Positions 59,393-64,000 of a DNA stretch of 64,000 nt are shown one piece after another; position 1 is the first letter of the stretch, and each line of letters begins with the position of its first letter. A program made the position numbers and the translations under genes. Under the pieces are notes generated by a model, which worked only from the letters and a program-made list of their open reading frames with translations, was not told where the DNA came from and made no database searches. The DNA is from CAZPUI01 sp964415525 (lineage in GTDB: Bacteria > Acidobacteriota > Holophagae > Holophagales > Holophagaceae): positions 1 through 64,000 of the forward strand of contig CAYQAS010000006.1 of the NCBI GenBank assembly GCA_964415525.1. The letters are read 5' to 3'.

Positions 59393-62224
59393 ATGTCTCG
59401 ACTGATCTTGCGCTCCCTCATCTGCCTCTCGGTGGTGGCGGCTCTTCCGGTGCAGGCTGCGAACGTGAAGGTGTCGCTGCGCCGCATTTCCAGCTGGGGT
59501 GGCGGCTACAACGGCCGGATGGTCGTGACGAATACCGGGTCTTCTGCGATCTCGAACTGGGCTTTGGTCTTTGCCACGAAGGACAAGCTGAGCTTCTGGA
59601 ACAACTCGGCTTCCCTGAACGGAACCACTTGGACCGTGAAGCCCGCGAACTGGGCTCCGACGATTCCAGCAGGCGGTTCCGTGAACCTGGATTTCGGCGC
59701 CACGACCACCGCTTCTGGCGGTTGGGATCCCTGGAATACCGCCACCTTCAATGGCGAGTCGGTGGTGGTGGACAACGGCACCACACCTACGGTGGCGGTG
59801 ACGGTAGCGCCCGGAACCGCAACCCTGGCGCCTGGCGCGAGCCAGACCTTTGTCGCCGCAGTGACCGGCACCACCAACACGGCAGTGACCTGGAAGGCGA
59901 GCGTTGGGACGGTGACGACAGCGGGTGTCTATACGGCACCGGCCACTGAAGGCACATTCACGGTGACTGCCACCGCTGCGGCGGATGCCACGAAGTCTGC
60001 TACGGCGACCGTGATCGTGAAGAAGGCCGTGGTGGTGGTAAGTGTGTCTCCCGCCAGCGCCACGCTGGAGCCGGGCGCGAGTCAGGCCTTCTCCGCCTCC
60101 GTGACTGGTTCCGCGAACACGTCAGTGACCTGGGAGGCGAATGTCGGGACCGTGACGACAGCGGGTGTCTACACGGCGCCGGCCACTGAAGGCACCTTCA
60201 CGGTGACTGCCACCGCAGCGGCGGACGCGACGAAATCCGCGGTGGCGACCGTGACCGTGAAGAAGGCCGTACCGGTGGCTTTGGTTCTCACTTTCACCCG
60301 CAAGAGCGGCTGGGCTGGGGGCTACCAGGGCGAGCTGACCCTGAAAAATGGCGGCGGCTCACCGCTTTCCGGCTGGACGCTTACCTTCGACTCTTCCGAT
60401 GCCCTGGCGATCTACGGCGGCACCGCCACCAAGAGCGGCAATACCTGGTCCGTGACCCCCTCCAGCTGGACGGCCCCCATTCCTGCGGGGGGCAGCTGGA
60501 TCAGCAGCCTGGGCGCATCGTACACGACGTCCGAATGGAATCCACCTTCTACCGCGAAGCTGAACGGAGCGGCCATCCCGGTGGAGATCGTGGACCAGAT
60601 GCCTTCCCCGGACGGCAATGCTGTGGTGGCGCTCTTCCCTGAGCTGGAGGCGGCGGCACGTCCCACGAATCTGCTCACCGTGGCCAATGGCACCGTGCGT
60701 CTCAAGCTGCAGGCGGCGGGTGGCGTGGCGGGTCCCTTCAGCGTGATGAACAACCATCCTGAACTGGTGGATGCCGCCTTGGCGGACAACGGCGCCACGC
60801 TGGTGCTGACGGCCAAGCGAGCCGCCGGCGGTCGCGCAGCCTTGCGCATCAGGGACGCCGCCACGGGCAAGGAACGCTCCGTGGGACTGCGCATCAAGAA
60901 CAGCGCGGGCGCCACTCCAGGGTTCCCGGACTACGTCAGTGTCGGGGTCTGCAGCGAGGACGGCAGCGGCGACCTGGGCATGTTCCGCAACTTCGGAACG
61001 GGCGATCTCAACCGGCGCGCCGACAACCGCTACATCTACCTCAACGGCGGGCCCACTGGAGCGAATTCGTGGTGGAACTGGACCAGTGTCCCCGGCGACC
61101 GTGCCCGCACCTACATCCGCTACAGCCAGCGCTTCGGGCTCATCCCGACCTTCGTCTGGTACAACATTCCGGATGCGGCGGAGAACTACGAAACGGATCT
61201 GAATCACATCCAGGACGTGGCCTACATGCAGGGCTACTTCGATCTGTTGAAGCGCACGCTGGCGCTCTTCAACGAGGAGTCCAGGGACGAGCTCATCATG
61301 ATGGTCATGGAGCCGGATTTCATCGGCTACATGATGCAGCAGAGCGGCAAGCAGCCGTCTCAGATCTCAGCCCAGGTGATGGCGCCCCTGCGCAATGCCG
61401 GGCTCTTGCAGGCCGCGGATCCCACCTTCCCGGACACCCTGGAAGGCCTGGTGAAGGCCATCAATCACGTGGTTTCGCGCGACTGTCCGCAGGTGAAATT
61501 CGGTTGGCAGATCAACGTCTGGAGCAGCCCGGATCCCCTGCCCATGGGCGTCAAGACCCTGATCAAGAGCACGGATGCAGGCTGGGACAGTGGCCGCGCG
61601 TTCATCCAGCAGCAGGCTCAGAAGGTGGCCAGCTACTACGTCGCCGCCGGCATCACCCACAAGGCCCACTTCATCAGCTTCGACAAGTACGGCTATGACG
61701 CCACCGGCGCGACCCCAGGCTGCGGCACGGATCCCGCGCCCAGCCCGTGGTTCTGGAACTGCGACCACTGGAACAACTACCTCTTCTACGTGAAGCAGCT
61801 GCGGGACGTGACCCAGCTTCCGGTGGCCCTTTGGCAGTTGCCCGTGGGACGCATCAACAGCAGCCTGATGGCGAATCCCGCAGGTGGCACCTTCGCCGAC
61901 CTGACCAACACGACCAACCGTTACGAGGACAGCTGCGCCACCTACTTCTTCGGCGACAGCTTCAAGCCCGGCGCGGGGAACCGCTGGAACCACTTCCTCA
62001 AGAACCAGTCTGGCGATGCGGCCCTGAAGGTGGGCACGGACACACTCACCTGGGGCGCTCACTTCCAGGCCGCCAAGGAGGCCGGCGTCTTCAACATCAT
62101 GTTCGGCGATGGCATCGGCGACAGCACCCGGGCCCGACCGAAGAGCGATGCGGAGCCCACGGATGGCTGGTGGCTGATGACGGCCCTTCAACGCTACTTG
62201 CGCAACCCCGTGCCGCTCCAGTAG
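59393..62224 (+). CDS. Secreted CBM2-Big-Big-CBM2 protein with unrecognised C-terminal domain, possible glycoside hydrolase
   Basis: 943 aa. A signal peptide ends at VQAA. CBM2 number 1 covers about 23-125 (SSWGGGYNGRMVVTNTGSSA). Two Big_2-like Ig domains cover about 134-293 (80-residue tandem repeats). CBM2 number 2 covers about 294-398 (SGWAGGYQGELTLKNGGG). A small beta region covers about 405-510. The last ~430 residues look like a barrel enzyme: IPTFVWYNIPDAAENYET, MMVMEPDFIGYMMQQSG with E640 and D642, HFISFDKYGYDA with D764, and PVALWQLPVGRIN. CBM2 modules bind cellulose or chitin. I cannot assign the catalytic domain to a family. Confidence 0.8.
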   Translation: MSRLILRSLICLSVVAALPVQAANVKVSLRRISSWGGGYNGRMVVTNTGSSAISNWALVFATKDKLSFWNNSASLNGTTWTVKPANWAPTIPAGGSVNLDFGATTTASGGWDPWNTATFNGESVVVDNGTTPTVAVTVAPGTATLAPGASQTFVAAVTGTTNTAVTWKASVGTVTTAGVYTAPATEGTFTVTATAAADATKSATATVIVKKAVVVVSVSPASATLEPGASQAFSASVTGSANTSVTWEANVGTVTTAGVYTAPATEGTFTVTATAAADATKSAVATVTVKKAVPVALVLTFTRKSGWAGGYQGELTLKNGGGSPLSGWTLTFDSSDALAIYGGTATKSGNTWSVTPSSWTAPIPAGGSWISSLGASYTTSEWNPPSTAKLNGAAIPVEIVDQMPSPDGNAVVALFPELEAAARPTNLLTVANGTVRLKLQAAGGVAGPFSVMNNHPELVDAALADNGATLVLTAKRAAGGRAALRIRDAATGKERSVGLRIKNSAGATPGFPDYVSVGVCSEDGSGDLGMFRNFGTGDLNRRADNRYIYLNGGPTGANSWWNWTSVPGDRARTYIRYSQRFGLIPTFVWYNIPDAAENYETDLNHIQDVAYMQGYFDLLKRTLALFNEESRDELIMMVMEPDFIGYMMQQSGKQPSQISAQVMAPLRNAGLLQAADPTFPDTLEGLVKAINHVVSRDCPQVKFGWQINVWSSPDPLPMGVKTLIKSTDAGWDSGRAFIQQQAQKVASYYVAAGITHKAHFISFDKYGYDATGATPGCGTDPAPSPWFWNCDHWNNYLFYVKQLRDVTQLPVALWQLPVGRINSSLMANPAGGTFADLTNTTNRYEDSCATYFFGDSFKPGAGNRWNHFLKNQSGDAALKVGTDTLTWGAHFQAAKEAGVFNIMFGDGIGDSTRARPKSDAEPTDGWWLMTALQRYLRNPVPLQ
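59791..60270 (+). repeat. Two 240-bp tandem repeats encoding Big domains
   Basis: 59791-60030 and 60031-60270 align without gaps. The last ~120 bases of each unit are nearly identical, including GGTGTCTA...GGCCACTGAAGGCAC. This indicates recent duplication or gene conversion of the Ig-like module. Confidence 0.8.
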
Positions 62225-62272
62225 CGGACGTAAATCCTGCCGAATCTCTCTCAACCTCCAAGGAGTCTCACC

Positions 62273-64000
62273 ATGCGACAGCCTCTGTCCATCCTGCTCG
62301 GCCTCTCTCTCGCCCTGGTGGCCGGCACTGCCCGCGCCCAGGTCAACACCGGCGGCACCGCCACCATCGCCAGCCACAGCAAACAGGTGATCGGCTACAT
62401 CACTCAGTGGGACGCGTGGAAGACCACCACCGCCGGCGTTCCGGCGCCGGGCGCCTACACGCACCTGAACATCGACTACAGCAAATACACGATCCTCAAC
62501 TTCAGCTTCTTCGGCGTGGCGGTGGACGGTTCGCTCCACAGTGGCGACAAGCGCAACAAGAACATCTACCAGGCGGGCGTGAATCAGGAGCCTGCGGACC
62601 TCTTCTACACCGATCCCTACAGCAGCTGGGATCTGCACATCCTCTTCGGGGAGCTGGAGCTGGCGAACTACCTCAGCGCGGATGTCGTAAAGCGGGCCAA
62701 GGCCCAGGGCTTCGATGTGGTTGAGGGTGGCGCCACGTGGTCCCATCCGGTCTGGGGGCTCAAGGGCAGCCTGCCCCTGCCGCTGCACAAGGAGAGCGGT
62801 GCACCGGGGCTCCTGGAACTGGCCCACAGCAAGGGCGTGAAGGTGATGGCCTCCATCGGAGGCTGGTCCATGTGCAAGCATTTCCCCGAGATGGCGGCGG
62901 ACGCGGCCAAGCGGGCGAAGTTCATCGCCGACTGCAAGAAGCTCATCGCCATTGGCTTTGATGGCATCGACCTGGACTGGGAATACCCCGGCCCCTTCAG
63001 CGGCATGAACTTCACGGGCACCCAGGCCGACTACGCGAACTTCCTCACCCTCGTGAAGGAAATCCGCGCCGCCATTGGCCCCGACAAGCTTGTCACCGCC
63101 GCCATGAGCGCTGATCCCAAGAAGCTCCAGGGCTTCGATTGGAACGGGCTCAACGGCGTGATGGACTACTTCAACTTCATGACCTACGACTACAACGGCG
63201 GCTGGTCCAACGTGGCGGGCCACAACAGCCCGCTGGCGGACTATCCGCAGTCTGAGGCCACGGCGTTCAACTACGAGGGCCTGCTCACGGGCCTCAAGCA
63301 GCTCGGCGTGAACCTATCCAAGGTCAGCATGGGCATGCCGTTCTACGGTCGCGGGGTGATCGTGGAACCGCCCTCCGCCGTGGGCGCGAAGACCGTGAAA
63401 CGGGCCGAGACCGTGCAGCCGGATGGCCCCATCACCACCTGCGCGGACTTCACCAACTGGCCGAAGGATGTGAATGACGGCACGCCGAACTACGAGTTCA
63501 TCCGCCAGAAGGGCCTCGTGGCAGGCACGGGCTGGACCCGGGGTTGGGATGCCGCCGCCCAGGTGCCCTACCTTACCAAGGACAAGTTCTTCCTGAGCTA
63601 CGACGATGCGGAGTCGCTCCAGAAGAAGGCCGAGTTCATCAAGGCCAATAGCCTGGCGGGCACCATCATTTGGACCGTCTACGGCGATCTTGAATTCGGC
63701 GGCAGCGCGACGGCCTTCGGCACGAAGCTCAAGCGCTGGTCCTCGGTGAAGAGCCCGCTGGTGAATGCCGTGAACGAGGCCTTCGCCACGAGCGGCGGCA
63801 ACGTGGCGCCCACGGTGCGCATCACCTCTCCGCTGGACGGTGCGAGCGCGACCGTCGGCAGCGCGCTGACGATCCTCGCGGACGCCCGGGACACCGACGG
63901 CACCATCGCGAAGGTGGAGTTCTTCGATGGCTCGACTCCCCTGGGTGCCGTGACCGCAAGCCCCTTCAATTGGAACGTGGCGGGGATCACGGCAGGCACT
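62273..64000 (+). CDS. Secreted GH18 chitinase with Big-like domain (3' end outside window)
   Basis: At least 576 aa, open to the window end. Signal peptide LSILLGLSLALVAGTARA. The GH18 barrel starts at QVIGYITQWDAW and carries SIGGWSM and the catalytic FDGIDLDWEYPG (D230, D233, D235, E237). MTYDYNGGW and GMPFYGRG follow, and WTVYGDLEF closes the barrel. After residue ~508 a Big/Ig-like domain begins (APTVRITSPLDGASATVGSA, AKVEFFDGSTPLG). It cleaves chitin or related beta-1,4-GlcNAc polymers. It lies 48 bases after the CBM2 gene with AAGGAG upstream, so they are probably one transcript. Confidence 0.93.
   Translation, partial: MRQPLSILLGLSLALVAGTARAQVNTGGTATIASHSKQVIGYITQWDAWKTTTAGVPAPGAYTHLNIDYSKYTILNFSFFGVAVDGSLHSGDKRNKNIYQAGVNQEPADLFYTDPYSSWDLHILFGELELANYLSADVVKRAKAQGFDVVEGGATWSHPVWGLKGSLPLPLHKESGAPGLLELAHSKGVKVMASIGGWSMCKHFPEMAADAAKRAKFIADCKKLIAIGFDGIDLDWEYPGPFSGMNFTGTQADYANFLTLVKEIRAAIGPDKLVTAAMSADPKKLQGFDWNGLNGVMDYFNFMTYDYNGGWSNVAGHNSPLADYPQSEATAFNYEGLLTGLKQLGVNLSKVSMGMPFYGRGVIVEPPSAVGAKTVKRAETVQPDGPITTCADFTNWPKDVNDGTPNYEFIRQKGLVAGTGWTRGWDAAAQVPYLTKDKFFLSYDDAESLQKKAEFIKANSLAGTIIWTVYGDLEFGGSATAFGTKLKRWSSVKSPLVNAVNEAFATSGGNVAPTVRITSPLDGASATVGSALTILADARDTDGTIAKVEFFDGSTPLGAVTASPFNWNVAGITAGT

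Noticed and set aside
1..64000. CRISPR arrays, insertion sequences, prophage, integrase or rRNA
   Set aside because: No regularly spaced repeats, transposase, phage structural or rRNA sequences were seen; the only RNA gene found is tRNA-Arg.

Overview
The window looks like a compact chromosome segment of a high-GC Gram-negative bacterium. Lipid A/Kdo synthesis (kdtA) implies an LPS outer membrane. The recurrence of DUF4388-type and roadblock proteins, together with secreted CBM2/Big/GH18 enzymes, is most reminiscent of Acidobacteriota class Holophagae (Geothrix-like). That placement is inference from gene content, not a database match. There is no sign of a prophage, insertion sequence, CRISPR array or rRNA operon. 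Genes are packed with many 1-35 bp overlaps, and convergent pairs often share or overlap their stop codons.

Layout. 1-2.9 kb: the 3' end of recA, alanine racemase with a secreted isoaspartyl peptidase, and tRNA-Arg(CCT). 3.0-10.8 kb: a PEGA-type Ser/Thr kinase, an iron-type alcohol dehydrogenase coupled to a small monooxygenase-fold protein, a membrane protein, and a fully overlapping operon of cobW, rhodanese, MauE/DoxX-like and glycerate kinase genes. 10.8-20 kb: kdtA overlapping a response regulator with an anti-sigma-type ATPase; a ribB/cNMP-sensor/trxA operon; DUF4388, lipoprotein and ftsX-like genes; a roadblock protein; argR and pirin. 20.5-33.5 kb: housekeeping and hydrolase genes (uspA, M3 peptidase, beta-lactamase-fold and CocE-type hydrolases, exonuclease, yraN, CDF transporter), an orphan MacB/LolD-type ATPase, and an 870-aa acyltransferase/ACP/AMP-ligase fusion.

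33.6-41.5 kb is a seven-gene lysine/diaminopimelate operon (dapE, lysC, dapB, dapA, dapD, aminotransferase, lysA-like). It is preceded by a recognisable lysine riboswitch and has tightly coupled reading frames. Only asd and dapF are missing for the succinylase route. 41.5-55.3 kb: sensory membrane proteins, uvrC, FKBP, scpA, nfu, a fused alpha/beta E1 dehydrogenase, and heme genes hemH/hemY interleaved with a PilZ gene and an Rrf2 regulator.

55.7-64.0 kb is different in style. It holds three large secreted proteins: a BNR/sortilin-like propeller with Ig-like domains, a two-CBM2/two-Big protein with an unrecognised C-terminal domain that may be a new glycoside hydrolase, and a GH18 chitinase cut by the window edge. 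AT-rich, hairpin-bearing upstream regions separate the first two from their neighbours. This looks like an extracellular polysaccharide (cellulose/chitin) degradation locus.

The most unusual signals are: (1) a small palindromic element with an identical 16-bp core inserted in the same reading frame inside both dapD and uvrC; (2) the unassigned catalytic-looking domain of the 943-aa CBM2 protein; (3) the lysA gene whose motifs resemble ornithine-type or carrier-protein-linked decarboxylases rather than classical LysA; (4) a hairpin-forming direct repeat before kdtA; and (5) the cobW-rhodanese-MauE-glycerate kinase operon.
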